Shown: in pieces, positions 27,799-36,553 of the stretch
Numbering within the stretch: position 1 is the stretch's first letter
Layout: each line of letters begins with the position of its first letter
Assembly: GCA_913063325.1 (NCBI GenBank)
Contig: CAJXYE010000020.1
Coordinates: forward strand, 1 to 64,000
Reading direction: 5' to 3'
Length of the DNA stretch: 64,000 nucleotides
From: an uncultured Colwellia sp.
GTDB taxonomy: Bacteria; Pseudomonadota; Gammaproteobacteria; Enterobacterales; Alteromonadaceae
Notes under the pieces: generated by a model
The model's input: the letters and a program-made list of their open reading frames with translations, nothing else
Databases searched by the model: none
What the model was told of the DNA's origin: nothing
Program-made: the position numbers and the translations under genes

Positions 27799-30726
27799 TT
27801 AGAACTTAAATTCAGCGCCTGCATAGTAAAATGCACCATTAAAGCCAAAAGGAGCCGAGCGACGTGAGTAAGTAAATACGCCAGGGCTATCCACCACTAT
27901 ATTACCATTCGCATCTTCTATTGTTCCTGAACGAGAGTTACCTATCGTATTTTTATCAGGGTAAACATCAAAGATGTTATTACCACCAACATTGAACGAC
28001 AAGTTCTCAGTTACTTGGTAATTAATACGTAAATCTGTCAATACTTCAGCGCCGTAGGTTTGTGTGCCGCCATCAGTAACCGTGTATTCACCATAACGGT
28101 TGAAGGCTAAGTTAATGCTCAGATCACCAATACTGTATAAGCCATTTAAGCTAATACGGTCTTGTGGTTGCCACTCTTCGATAATTGATATAGCTTGATC
28201 TGAAAAAACATCACTAGGATCGATCCCGCCAAGAGCACTGTCAGGTGGAGTATAAATATTTACTACATCTGTTTCAGTAAAGTTAGCTGCTGCCGTTAGG
28301 TTAAAGTCGCCGCCTAACAGTTCAGTATTCCAAGTCGCAATAATATCAATACCAGTAGTTTCAGTATCAGCTCCATTTAAGAAGAACTGTCCAGCACCGG
28401 CACCTGAGGCAATCAAGGCAGCATCTAAAGCAGGGGATAGTCCTTGACCCAATGAGTTACTTAGTACAATACGGTCATCTATATCGATTGAATACCAATC
28501 TACCGTTAAATTTATTTCATCGGTGATCTGAATAACGGTACCTAAGCTAAAGTTAGTCGCTTCTTCTTCTTTTAATTCAGGAATGCCAACCGCTTTAGCT
28601 AGATTTGAATCATTTCTAAAAGTACCTACTTGCACGGCGATTTGGTCGCCAGTAGGGTTATTTGGGTCTGTCTGAAATTGTGTACTGATGTTGTCAGTGT
28701 ATAATTGTTGCATTGAAGGAGCACGGAAACCGGTACTCATAGCGCCACGTATGGCTATGCTATCTGAAATTGACCAGTTAGCAGCAAGTTTGAAGTTAGT
28801 ACTGTCACCAAATCCTTGATAATCATCATAACGAACCGCGCCACTAACAATGACATCGTCAATGATTTCAGTTTCAGCATCTAGATAAAATGAAATCACG
28901 TCACGAGACTCATCAACTTCCTGCATCGGTGCAGTGCCACCAAAACCTTGGGTACCAGCAGAGCGGTCATCAGGATATTTGCTGGTGCCATCTGCATTGG
29001 TATCATAGTCACGGTAGGAATATTCATCACCTGCGGTGACTTTAAACTCATCGGTTCTAATTTCAGCACCCATGGCTAATGAAAACAAATCAAAGTCTTG
29101 GGTGTAATCAAGATTTAACGTTTGTAGTGATAACTCTAAGCCGTATGCAGAGGCCTGACGAGGAATAGAAGAACGGATTTCATCGGCCGTTAATGTTGAC
29201 TCATAGCGTAGTGAATTAGCATAAGACGAGTTAATAGTATTGCTGGTGACATAATCAATATTATTTTTACCATAGGTATAAGATAAATCTAAACTTGAAC
29301 CGTCAGAGAACTCTGTTTGATAGCCAAAGTTATATGACATGTCTTTAATGTCAGTATTAATCTTTGGTAAAAACCCAGCAGGGATTGTTGCATCGCCATC
29401 TTGTAATGGGGCATTGCCACCATTGTTATTGTTATGTCGGAAGAAAGCCGCAGATTCATTATCACGTTTTGAGTAAGTTAAGAAACCGTATAATTCACCG
29501 TCACCTATTTCATAACCGGTATTAATTGTTACACCAACCTGACTTGAATCGGCATCACCAATTCTAAAGGTAGAACGAGTGGCTGATGCCTCTCTTGGAT
29601 CACCTAACAATGAATTGCCGTTTGGTAAATCAGTACAACCTGAAAATTGACATGAGCCATGTAAACCTGAGCGATCAGTAAAACCACGATCTCTAATGTT
29701 TAAGGTAGTATTAAGGTAACCGTTATCACCTAAACTAAAGCCTTTAGATATATCGACATTGGTTGTTTCACCATCACCTTCAGAGTATTCACCGTAAGAA
29801 ACTGCAACTTTGCCGCCTTCGCTGGCATCATTAAGTACAATGTTAATAACACCGGCAATAGCATCAGAGCCATATTGTGCGGCAGCACCATCGCGTAATA
29901 CTTCAATGCGCTTAATTGAGGCTGCAGGAATTGCATTCATGTCAGTACCTGCGGTACCACGGCCAACAGACGTATTAATGTGAATTAAACTGGCTTGATG
30001 TCGACGTCGACCATTGATGAGTACTAACGTTTGATCTGGCCCTAAACCTCTCAATGTAGCTGGTCGTAGTGCATCAGTACCATCACTAATCGATGAGCTA
30101 GAGAAGTTAAATGATGGGGCTATAGCTTGTAACATACGACCCACTTCGGTTTGACCAGTATTTGCTAACGCTTCAGCCGTCAAAATATCTACGGGAACAG
30201 GTAAGTCATCAGCAGAGCGACCGGCAACGCGGCTTCCTACAATCGAAATTTTTTCAACATCTTCTTCTTGTGCTTGTGGTGCATCTTGAGCTAAGGCTGC
30301 TTGACTGGCTGAACCCAGTAAAATTGGTACTAGCGCGGCATGTAAATGTTTATTTTTCATTGTTATATCTCTCTTATTATGTGAATCAACTTGAATGCTC
30401 AGTTGACCAGAGTTATTAACAACAGCGACTAGACCAGAGCCATTTAATAATTTTTTTAGGCCCGAGTTAACAGGATAATAACCTTTTAATGCATTTGCTT
30501 GATGTTGCTTGGTCAAATCAAAAGAAAATATAATCGTTTGATTGGCCTTTTGGGCAAATGCAATTAAGGCTTTATCAGCTCGTTGTTTATTAATATCAAA
30601 GCGAATAAAATCTTCAGCATGGGCATGGCTTGTTGTTAATAACATCACGGCTAAGGTGAGCATTGCGAACAAGCGATGACTAAGCGAAATTTGATTCAGA
30701 CGAAATTGCTTTCGCCAACTGTGCAA
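27799..30726 (-). CDS. TonB-dependent receptor with STN signalling domain
   Basis: This 975-residue outer-membrane receptor is FecA-like. A signal peptide (LAVMLLTTSHAHAED) leads to an STN domain at about residues 40-110 (RADKALIAFAQKANQTIIF, then LKKLLNGSGLVAV). That domain contacts a FecR anti-sigma factor. The plug begins near EDVEKISIVGSRV and contains PATLRGLGPDQTLVLINGRR and RIEVLRDGAAAQYGSDAIAG. The barrel ends in AGAEFKF. Between STN and plug, at Met123, sits a complete second signal peptide with its own ribosome-binding site (see findings). FecR and FecI lie upstream on the same strand, so the receptor is both importer and sensor. The ligand is unknown. Confidence 0.92.
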   Translation of the reverse strand: MHSWRKQFRLNQISLSHRLFAMLTLAVMLLTTSHAHAEDFIRFDINKQRADKALIAFAQKANQTIIFSFDLTKQHQANALKGYYPVNSGLKKLLNGSGLVAVVNNSGQLSIQVDSHNKRDITMKNKHLHAALVPILLGSASQAALAQDAPQAQEEDVEKISIVGSRVAGRSADDLPVPVDILTAEALANTGQTEVGRMLQAIAPSFNFSSSSISDGTDALRPATLRGLGPDQTLVLINGRRRHQASLIHINTSVGRGTAGTDMNAIPAASIKRIEVLRDGAAAQYGSDAIAGVINIVLNDASEGGKVAVSYGEYSEGDGETTNVDISKGFSLGDNGYLNTTLNIRDRGFTDRSGLHGSCQFSGCTDLPNGNSLLGDPREASATRSTFRIGDADSSQVGVTINTGYEIGDGELYGFLTYSKRDNESAAFFRHNNNNGGNAPLQDGDATIPAGFLPKINTDIKDMSYNFGYQTEFSDGSSLDLSYTYGKNNIDYVTSNTINSSYANSLRYESTLTADEIRSSIPRQASAYGLELSLQTLNLDYTQDFDLFSLAMGAEIRTDEFKVTAGDEYSYRDYDTNADGTSKYPDDRSAGTQGFGGTAPMQEVDESRDVISFYLDAETEIIDDVIVSGAVRYDDYQGFGDSTNFKLAANWSISDSIAIRGAMSTGFRAPSMQQLYTDNISTQFQTDPNNPTGDQIAVQVGTFRNDSNLAKAVGIPELKEEEATNFSLGTVIQITDEINLTVDWYSIDIDDRIVLSNSLGQGLSPALDAALIASGAGAGQFFLNGADTETTGIDIIATWNTELLGGDFNLTAAANFTETDVVNIYTPPDSALGGIDPSDVFSDQAISIIEEWQPQDRISLNGLYSIGDLSINLAFNRYGEYTVTDGGTQTYGAEVLTDLRINYQVTENLSFNVGGNNIFDVYPDKNTIGNSRSGTIEDANGNIVVDSPGVFTYSRRSAPFGFNGAFYYAGAEFKF

Positions 30727-30819
30727 TAGTAATAAACAGCTAAGCAGGGGAAATCCTCTAATTTATTTTATTATTTTTATTATTTTGTTTCATGTGCAAT
30801 GAAATAGCCAGTACTAAAT

Positions 30820-31081
30820 ATACCCGTTATCATTCAAAGTGCAGGATTTCAGTGGGAATTAACATGACTTTAGGCAAGGAAAATAATTTAAGCATAGTCA
30901 CTCTATGGTTTGATTATTTAACGCAGTATAAAGTCATTTTAAACCCATCAAAGAAGGTTGTGAGCCATTCCATTTTGTTGTTGCAGCAATCAAATAGGGA
31001 ATAACCATTATTTAATTGCCGCGCCTAAAACTGCAACTGCTCACAAACTCTGAAACATGCATCTTGAATGGTAATGGGTAT
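30820..31081. repeat. 262-bp palindrome-ended repeat, copy 1
   Basis: The element begins atacccgttatcattcaaag and ends cttgaatggtaatgggtat, so its ends are imperfect 23-base inverted repeats. It matches the element at 33678-33939 along its full length and in the same orientation. An internal stem (30956-30965 with 31039-31048) is formed by bases that differ from copy 2 but still pair. There is no transposase, so it is a MITE-like or REP-like dispersed repeat. It separates fecR from the TonB-receptor gene. Confidence 0.85.
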
Positions 31082-31139
31082 TCAGACATTTTTTATAATA
31101 AATAAAGACATGGCTAAAGAAAAAAATGGGGGGAAGAGG

Positions 31140-32240
31140 TTAGTTAGCTGAGCTCAGTAAAATAGTACCATCAGCCCTTTTGTTAAAGTGGATACCGAAA
31201 TTACTTTGTAAAGAGGTAAGCAGACCGTCAATATCACCTGCTTTAAAATATCCAGCAACATGTATGTCTGCTATTTCACGGTCAACGATCTCAAAATTGC
31301 TGGTGGTGTAGCGACTAATTTCTGCTAGCGCTATGGATAGTGGCTCACCTTCGAAAATGAGCATACCTTGCTGCCACGCTAGATCACGATGAATTTGATC
31401 TAAAGATACTTTTTCTACTGGTGTCTTATTAGGTAATAACTTACCTTTGTGTATTACCACTTTTTCTCCAGAAACAACTAGAGTGGCGGCTAAATCGTCA
31501 GATTTTAATGTGGTATTGGCTTGTATTAACGTCTGTTTAATATCCGCTACTAGGCTGCTTGCTTTGGTTATTAATACTTTTCCTTCAGTAACCACTAATT
31601 CCATCACTAAGTTGTCACTTTTTTGGACATTAAAAATTGTACCTAGAGCCGTAAATGATTTGTCGCCAACAGTTACGGTAAAAGGACGGCTTTTATCTTT
31701 AGCGACATCAAAGCGGGCTTCACCTTGTAATAACGTCAATAAGCGGTGATTTGGGCTGTATTCAACTTTTATAAGGCTGTTGGTATTTAACTTTATTTGA
31801 GAGCCATCTTGCAAGGTAAAGCTTTTTTGTTCACCTACTTGAGTTTTCAATGTTTGAATTTGTGTTAATGTTTGTTCGTTGAATGAAGGTAGATAAGGTA
31901 AAAAAGACTCACTGACTAGTGTGTTGGTACCTATGAGTGAGAGAACGGCAATACTTGCAGCGAGTGCAATAGCAGAAAATTTATTTCTTGCCGTTGACTG
32001 TGCTAACGGAAATAAATCACTTAATTCATTTAATACACTTAAATCATCCCAATAAGAAGCCATTTCGAGTAAAGCACTATGATGGAGAGTATTTTGTTTA
32101 CACCAGGTAACAAGCTGCTGTTTTTCAGATTTACTTAACCCTCGGTCCATACGACTGATCCATAAACAAGCCTGTTCTTGGATATTACTATCATCTTGTT
32201 GCTTATTATTTTTACCAAATAATTGGCTGACATTACTCAT
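31140..32240 (-). CDS. fecR: FecR-family anti-sigma factor
   Basis: This 366-residue inner-membrane protein has an N-terminal DUF4880-type cytoplasmic segment (ACLWISRMDRGLSKSEKQQL) that binds the sigma factor. A single membrane helix lies near residues 90-108 (FSAIALAASIAVLSLIG). A FecR periplasmic domain follows (FTLQDGSQIKLNTNSLIKVE, LLQGEARFDVAKDKSRPFTV, FNVQKS). Its C-terminal part resembles an STN-like domain (LSIALAEISRYTTSNFEIV). It starts 10 bases after the sigma-factor stop codon. It should relay ligand binding at the receptor's STN domain to FecI. Confidence 0.9.
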   Translation of the reverse strand: MSNVSQLFGKNNKQQDDSNIQEQACLWISRMDRGLSKSEKQQLVTWCKQNTLHHSALLEMASYWDDLSVLNELSDLFPLAQSTARNKFSAIALAASIAVLSLIGTNTLVSESFLPYLPSFNEQTLTQIQTLKTQVGEQKSFTLQDGSQIKLNTNSLIKVEYSPNHRLLTLLQGEARFDVAKDKSRPFTVTVGDKSFTALGTIFNVQKSDNLVMELVVTEGKVLITKASSLVADIKQTLIQANTTLKSDDLAATLVVSGEKVVIHKGKLLPNKTPVEKVSLDQIHRDLAWQQGMLIFEGEPLSIALAEISRYTTSNFEIVDREIADIHVAGYFKAGDIDGLLTSLQSNFGIHFNKRADGTILLSSAN

Positions 32241-32250
32241 TGATATTTCT

Positions 32251-32829
32251 CTATTTTCTAACGGTTTTTTTTACTTGACTGCTATTTACTTGAGGTGTGT
32301 TTTTAACATGCTTTACACCTTGTTCGTGGTTCATTCGTTTTATATACATTGCACTTTTCAATAAACCCTGTGCTATGTGCTTTTCAACGGTGCTTTCACT
32401 TAAACGTAAATAGCTAGCAATTTCTTTTTGGCTTAAGCCATATACTTTCTTTAGTATAAAACATTTACGCACTGAACCCGAGAGTTGATCGGTTGCACGA
32501 CAAAAAAATAAAAACTGTTCTTTGCTTTCATAATCGTCTTCAACGTTAATGCTTGTTAATTGAACAGGTGGCTGGGCAAAATCCTCTAGAGAATCATTAT
32601 ATTTATTATCCCACCGGGCCACATGATTTAACGCAAGGTTTTTTGCTGTTTTGAGCATATAACTGCGTACATATTTTATTTCTTGCTTTAAATCGGCCTC
32701 ATAAGTTTTAACAAAGGTCTCTTGCACAATATCATCTATATCGTCAGGTTTAACGATATGACTGATCAAGCGACTCATGTTTCTTTTAGTGCTTAGAAAA
32801 AGCTGTGCTAATGTCGGGGTTCTTGTCAT
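32251..32829 (-). CDS. fecI: FecI-type ECF sigma factor
   Basis: This 192-residue sigma-70 family factor has region 2 (DDIDDIVQETFVKTYEADLK, then YVRSYMLKTAKNLALNH). Region 4 follows with a helix-turn-helix (FILKKVYGLSQKEIASYLRL, ESTVEKHIAQGLLK). It heads the operon fecI-fecR-receptor on the minus strand and is divergent from the DUF2057 gene. It should transcribe the receptor when FecR signals. The 262-bp repeat and about 410 bases lie between fecR and the receptor, so the receptor probably has its own FecI-dependent promoter. Confidence 0.9.
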   Translation of the reverse strand: MTRTPTLAQLFLSTKRNMSRLISHIVKPDDIDDIVQETFVKTYEADLKQEIKYVRSYMLKTAKNLALNHVARWDNKYNDSLEDFAQPPVQLTSINVEDDYESKEQFLFFCRATDQLSGSVRKCFILKKVYGLSQKEIASYLRLSESTVEKHIAQGLLKSAMYIKRMNHEQGVKHVKNTPQVNSSQVKKTVRK

Positions 32830-32977
32830 CCATGTTTGCTCAATACATTTAAACTTAAATCGATAATACGCATGAGGTTGCCTGAATGTCTAACCTTTAT
32901 CACATATTTTTACTTTAATTAAATAGCGAAGCAGTTTATAAAGGGTTATTAAATATCATTAATATAAGGATTAAATC

Positions 32978-33667
32978 TTGTTTACAATGAACCCTCGTAC
33001 TACTTTTATGAATAACAGATTGGTGAGTTACCTTTGTACCAGTGCACTCTTATGTAGCTTTATGACGCTGAACGTTAGCGCAGCTAAATTAACGATTACT
33101 GATAATTTGGTAATACGTGACATTGATGATAAAGCTGTTGAACAAGGTTTCTTATCAACAAAACAAACGGTTGAATTGGCTCAAGGAAAACATACTTTAG
33201 TCATTAAATATAAAGATGTATTTGAAGATCTTGATATGGGTGAAGAAAGGTTAGTGAAATCTGATTATTTTGTTGTTAAATTCAAGGTGGAAAATCAGCA
33301 AGCATTGTTTTTGTCGACAATAAAAATTAGCGACTTAGCACAAGCCGAACACTTTGTTAGAACTCCCGAATTAACCCTGCTTGATGAAAATAAAGAAGCT
33401 TTAGTTTTAGACCTAGAAAAATTAAGTGATTACGAGTTATCAAAACAAGTAACTAAAGTAGTCACCACCTTGTCAGCTCCTGTGGCTGTGACGAAAAATA
33501 ATAGCCAACCCCCTAACATGACTAAAGAGACGCAAGATTTTAATCAAAAAGTGATTAATGAAGTGGACGCTGTGCCTATGCTTAAATTTTGGTGGCATAA
33601 AGCCAGCGAAAATGAAAAAGAAGATTTTTTACACTTTATTAGTGAAAATACTAAAATAAACCAATAA
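32978..33667 (+). CDS. DUF2057 (YccT-like) secreted protein
   Basis: This protein of about 229 residues has a signal peptide (YLCTSALLCSFMTLNVSAA) followed by a DUF2057 domain: LTITDNLVIRDIDDKAV, ELAQGKHTLVIKYKDVFED and SDYFVVKFKV. E. coli YccT, renamed CsgI, has this domain and modulates curli assembly; no curli genes are here. Start choice is unclear. TTG 32978 has aagga at ideal spacing. ATG 32987 and ATG 33008 are alternatives, the last giving the shortest signal peptide. It is divergent from fecI. Confidence 0.75.
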   Translation: MFTMNPRTTFMNNRLVSYLCTSALLCSFMTLNVSAAKLTITDNLVIRDIDDKAVEQGFLSTKQTVELAQGKHTLVIKYKDVFEDLDMGEERLVKSDYFVVKFKVENQQALFLSTIKISDLAQAEHFVRTPELTLLDENKEALVLDLEKLSDYELSKQVTKVVTTLSAPVAVTKNNSQPPNMTKETQDFNQKVINEVDAVPMLKFWWHKASENEKEDFLHFISENTKINQ

Positions 33668-33677
33668 CTTTCTCTGT

Positions 33678-33939
33678 ATACCCGTTACCATTCAAAGTGC
33701 TCGATTTCAGTGGGAATTAAAATGCCTTTAGGCAAGGAGAATAATTCAAACATAGTCACCCTATGTTTTGATTATTTACCGCAGCATAAAGTCATTTTAA
33801 ACCCATCTTAGAAGTGTTTGAGCAATACCATTTCATCGTTGCAGTGACTTAGAAGGGAATAACCATTCCTTCATCACTGCGCCTTGAATTGGAATCGCTC
33901 AAGCACTCTGAAACATGCATCTTGAATGGTGACGGGTAT
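33678..33939. repeat. 262-bp palindrome-ended repeat, copy 2
   Basis: This is the second copy of the element at 30820-31081, of identical length. It begins atacccgttaccattcaaag and ends cttgaatggtgacgggtat. It starts 11 bases after the DUF2057 stop codon. Its internal stem is gtgtttgagc (33814-33823) with gctcaagcac (33897-33906). A short minus-strand frame inside is not a gene. Confidence 0.85.
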
Positions 33940-33975
33940 GTATAATTTTTTGAAATATTAAGGTTAAACATTATT

Positions 33976-34809
33976 ATGAATGTGTTATCTGCCACTGACT
34001 TATTAACGAATTCTTGGCTAGGGCTAAAGCGACGTAAATCTTGTTTTTCCATGGTGCTTTGTTTACTGTTACTTCCGGCGCAAGCATTTTCCTTTGATGG
34101 CGAAGGGATTGAGGTTACCGGTCAAGGAAGCATCATTGTTATACCTGATCAATTCTCCTTAACGTTAACCATTACTGAGCGTGGTCGGGTACCGAGTAAA
34201 TTAAAAGCGCTAGTGGATAAAAAGAGTGATAGCGTTGTTCTTGCAGCTAAAAATCTTGCACTAAAAGAGACCGATATATCATCTGCTCGCGTTAATTTAC
34301 GTATAGTTAAAGAGAAACCGTCCATTAAAGTGCAAGGCGTAGAACTTAATAATGCGAGGCAAGGAAGTGTCTTTATTGATGGTCAAAGCATTAACCAGCA
34401 AGAAAATAGTATTAATCAAAGCAAGAAACCATTATTTGAATTAAGTCGTCAGATTACAGTTAACTTTAAGAAAATAGCTGATTATGATAATTTTTTAGCT
34501 CAAATAATTAAAATTAATGTAAGTCACATTTCATCACTTGTTATGAGTGTTGAAGGGCGAGAAGAGTATTATCAACAAACATTAATGCGTGCAATTGGTC
34601 ATGCAAAACAAAAAGCACAACGTATGGCCGAAAAAGCAGGGCGAAAAATAGGTAAATTACAGTTACTTAAAGAGCTTTCAAGTAATCATTATAGACCCAT
34701 GTATGCTGAAGCGATGATGAGTGATGCAGGGGCAAGTGGACATAGCTCACAAATTGGAAGTCAAACCATTACAGCCCGTGTTTTGGTTAAATTTCACCTT
34801 GACGATTAA
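33976..34809 (+). CDS. SIMPL-domain (DUF541) periplasmic protein
   Basis: This 277-residue protein has an N-terminal hydrophobic signal (FSMVLCLLLLPAQAFSF) and a DUF541/SIMPL domain. Recognisable segments are IEVTGQGSIIVIPDQFSLTL, FELSRQITVNFKKIADYDNF and AIGHAKQKAQRMAEKAGRKI. Family members (BP26/OMP28, YggE) are periplasmic or surface proteins linked to oxidative stress, with no known catalytic activity. A ribosome-binding site (aagg) precedes ATG 33976. An internal start near residue 26 would give a shorter signal peptide. It follows copy 2 of the 262-bp repeat. Confidence 0.85.
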   Translation: MNVLSATDLLTNSWLGLKRRKSCFSMVLCLLLLPAQAFSFDGEGIEVTGQGSIIVIPDQFSLTLTITERGRVPSKLKALVDKKSDSVVLAAKNLALKETDISSARVNLRIVKEKPSIKVQGVELNNARQGSVFIDGQSINQQENSINQSKKPLFELSRQITVNFKKIADYDNFLAQIIKINVSHISSLVMSVEGREEYYQQTLMRAIGHAKQKAQRMAEKAGRKIGKLQLLKELSSNHYRPMYAEAMMSDAGASGHSSQIGSQTITARVLVKFHLDD

Positions 34810-34842
34810 AAAAGGGGCTAATAACTGGCAATAGTTGGCCAA

Positions 34843-34929
34843 TTGTTTGATAAAAGCTTTAATTATCGTGTGTTTTTAGGTATGTTAGCGCTTTTTATTG
34901 TAGCTTTCTTCACTGGTACCTTTAAATGA
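34843..34929 (+). CDS. Possible 28-residue membrane microprotein
   Basis: A small frame opened by TTG 34843, or by an upstream CTG at 34825 preceded by aaggggc, ends in a TGA that overlaps the msrC ATG by 4 bases (atga). The product would be one membrane helix, VFLGMLALFIVAFFTGTF, with a basic N-terminal side. The ATGA overlap and hydrophobic profile suggest a coupled microprotein. The non-ATG start and short length keep confidence low. Confidence 0.3.
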   Translation: MFDKSFNYRVFLGMLALFIVAFFTGTFK

Positions 34930-35408
34930 GTAATCAAGCTGAATTTTATCATGAGTTATTAGGGCAAACTAAAGCGCTAATAAGTAATGAATCTGATATT
35001 ATTGCTAACATGGCAAATGTTAGTGCTTTACTATTTGAGCATTTAACCGAAGTTAACTGGGTTGGCTTTTATCGTGTTATTGGCGATGAGTTAGTCCTTG
35101 GACCTTTTCAAGGTAAAGTTGCTTGTATTAGAATTCCTCTAGGTAAAGGCGTTTGCGGTACTTGTGTCTTAACAGGGGAAGTACAACGAATTGCCGATGT
35201 ACATCAATTTGATGGTCATATTGCTTGTGATGCAAGTACCAATGCTGAGTTAGTTATTCCGGTAAAGGTTGAGGGTAAAGTTGTAGCTATTTTAGATATT
35301 GATAGCAGAGCATTCGACAGGTTTGATTTAGTAGATGAGCAAGGTCTTATTTCACTCGTTCAAGCTTTTGAGCAAAATATTGCCGCTATGGATAACGCAC
35401 ACGTTTAA
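34926..35408 (+). CDS. msrC: Free methionine-(R)-sulfoxide reductase
   Basis: This 160-residue GAF-domain enzyme reduces free L-methionine-(R)-sulfoxide. The active-site cysteines are visible in KVACIRIPLGKGVCGTC and in HIACDASTNAELVIPV, which match the YebR/fRMsr family. The aspartates of ILDIDSRAFDRFD are also as expected. Length is typical. It is a cytoplasmic antioxidant enzyme. It precedes a small acidic gene, proQ and prc, an order reminiscent of the yebR/proQ/prc neighbourhood in enterobacteria. Confidence 0.92.
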   Translation: MSNQAEFYHELLGQTKALISNESDIIANMANVSALLFEHLTEVNWVGFYRVIGDELVLGPFQGKVACIRIPLGKGVCGTCVLTGEVQRIADVHQFDGHIACDASTNAELVIPVKVEGKVVAILDIDSRAFDRFDLVDEQGLISLVQAFEQNIAAMDNAHV

Positions 35409-35445
35409 TCTATAGCATATAATCTATATAGAAAGTGAAGGTTTA

Positions 35446-35733
35446 ATGAAAGAATTTGTGGTCATTCATGACTATCTAGTAACCCAAGAAATAGTGGGTG
35501 ATTGGGATGGCCAGGAAGAAGAAGTTGCTGAGCGTATGAATGAAATTTATCATACAATGTATGACTTAGCTGAAGAAGATATCGAGACTGAAATTTTAGA
35601 GCAGTTATTGGCACTCATCTGGGATACTTGGATAGGTCAAGAAGCGATTGCTGAGATAGAAACAGATGATATTTATGATTGGTGCAAACATGTTCTCGAT
35701 AATCCCGAGCAACATCTCCAGTCTGAAGAATAA
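35446..35733 (+). CDS. Small acidic conserved hypothetical protein
   Basis: This 95-residue protein is very acidic (repeated Glu/Asp) and rich in Trp and Ile, with no signal peptide or membrane helix. It is probably helical (ERMNEIYHTMYDLAEEDIE, LLALIWDTWIGQEAIA). I do not recognise a family. It has a good ribosome-binding site (gaagg) and sits 37 bases after msrC and 112 bases before proQ on the same strand. Such a position and composition fit a protein- or RNA-chaperone partner, but no function is claimed. Confidence 0.65.
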   Translation: MKEFVVIHDYLVTQEIVGDWDGQEEEVAERMNEIYHTMYDLAEEDIETEILEQLLALIWDTWIGQEAIAEIETDDIYDWCKHVLDNPEQHLQSEE

Positions 35734-35845
35734 AGAAAGATAACCATTGGCATTATTTATTTGCTAGAGTAACTCTTAATGAGTGATTCTTGTTCAAAAA
35801 TAAGGTCTGCTTAATTTAATTAAAAGTGTAAACAAAAGTGTAGTT

Positions 35846-36508
35846 ATGGAAACTGAAATTAAACGTACAAGTACAAAAGACATCATTGCTTATTTAACTG
35901 AAAAGTTCCCTGAGTGTTTTTCAATTAAAGGTCCTGTTAAACCGCTTAAAATTGGTATATTCCAAGACCTAGCCGAAAAGCTTAATGAAGATGAAACGGT
36001 GAGCAAAACTCGTTTACGTCAAGCATTAAGACATTATACCAGCAGCTGGCGCTATCTAAAAGTTATCAAGGTTGGCACTTCTCGTGTAGACGTTGATGGC
36101 AAAGCCGTTGCTGAAATTGATGAAGATCAGGCAGCTTACGCAACCAAAACGCTTAAAGAGAGCCAAGAAAAATTTGGTAACAAAAAAGCGACAGACAGCG
36201 ATAGCAAAAAGCCTTATAAAGGTAAGTCAAACTCAACAGAAGCCGGAAATAACAAGCCTGCAGATAAAAAACGTGAGTCAGCCAAATTTAAAGCAGTGAA
36301 GTCAACGGTTAAAAAAGCTGTTAAAAAAGAAGTTGAGCCACTGAAACCTGCGGAATCAGCTACTATTAAAGTAGGTAGTAACGTTAAAGTTCAGCTTGGT
36401 AATTCACCAATGAAAGCTATTATCACTGAAATATCAGGTAAAGATATTACAGTGCAACTTGACTCTGGCATGGTTATCAAGACTCAGCTAAAAAATATCT
36501 ACTCATAG
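35846..36508 (+). CDS. proQ: RNA chaperone ProQ
   Basis: This 220-residue RNA-binding protein has an N-terminal FinO/ProQ domain: FPECFSIKGPVKPLKIGIFQ, then RLRQALRHYTSSWRYL. A lysine-rich flexible linker (about residues 110-170) follows. The C-terminal Tudor-like domain is IKVGSNVKVQLGNSPMKAII to the end. ProQ binds structured sRNAs and 3' ends of mRNAs. Its neighbour prc follows in the same direction, as in E. coli, where Prc is also downstream. The linker is typical in composition for marine relatives. Confidence 0.93.
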   Translation: METEIKRTSTKDIIAYLTEKFPECFSIKGPVKPLKIGIFQDLAEKLNEDETVSKTRLRQALRHYTSSWRYLKVIKVGTSRVDVDGKAVAEIDEDQAAYATKTLKESQEKFGNKKATDSDSKKPYKGKSNSTEAGNNKPADKKRESAKFKAVKSTVKKAVKKEVEPLKPAESATIKVGSNVKVQLGNSPMKAIITEISGKDITVQLDSGMVIKTQLKNIYS

Positions 36509-36528
36509 GCAATAACAGTAGAAATTAA

Positions 36529-36553
36529 AGCTACCGACATTAGGTTGGTAGCT
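36529..36553 (+). terminator. Hairpin between proQ and prc
   Basis: The arms agctacc (36529-36535) and ggtagct (36547-36553) pair perfectly with an 11-base loop. No T-run follows, so this is not a clean terminator. It may be an attenuator, processing site or mRNA-stabilising 3' end for proQ. Confidence 0.35.

Noticed and set aside
30792-31004. 70-codon frame across repeat copy 1
   Set aside because: It lies in the palindromic element and its counterpart in copy 2 is not conserved as a frame.
33849-34052. 67-codon minus-strand frame across repeat copy 2 and the SIMPL gene start
   Set aside because: It is made of repeat sequence and the antisense of a real gene.
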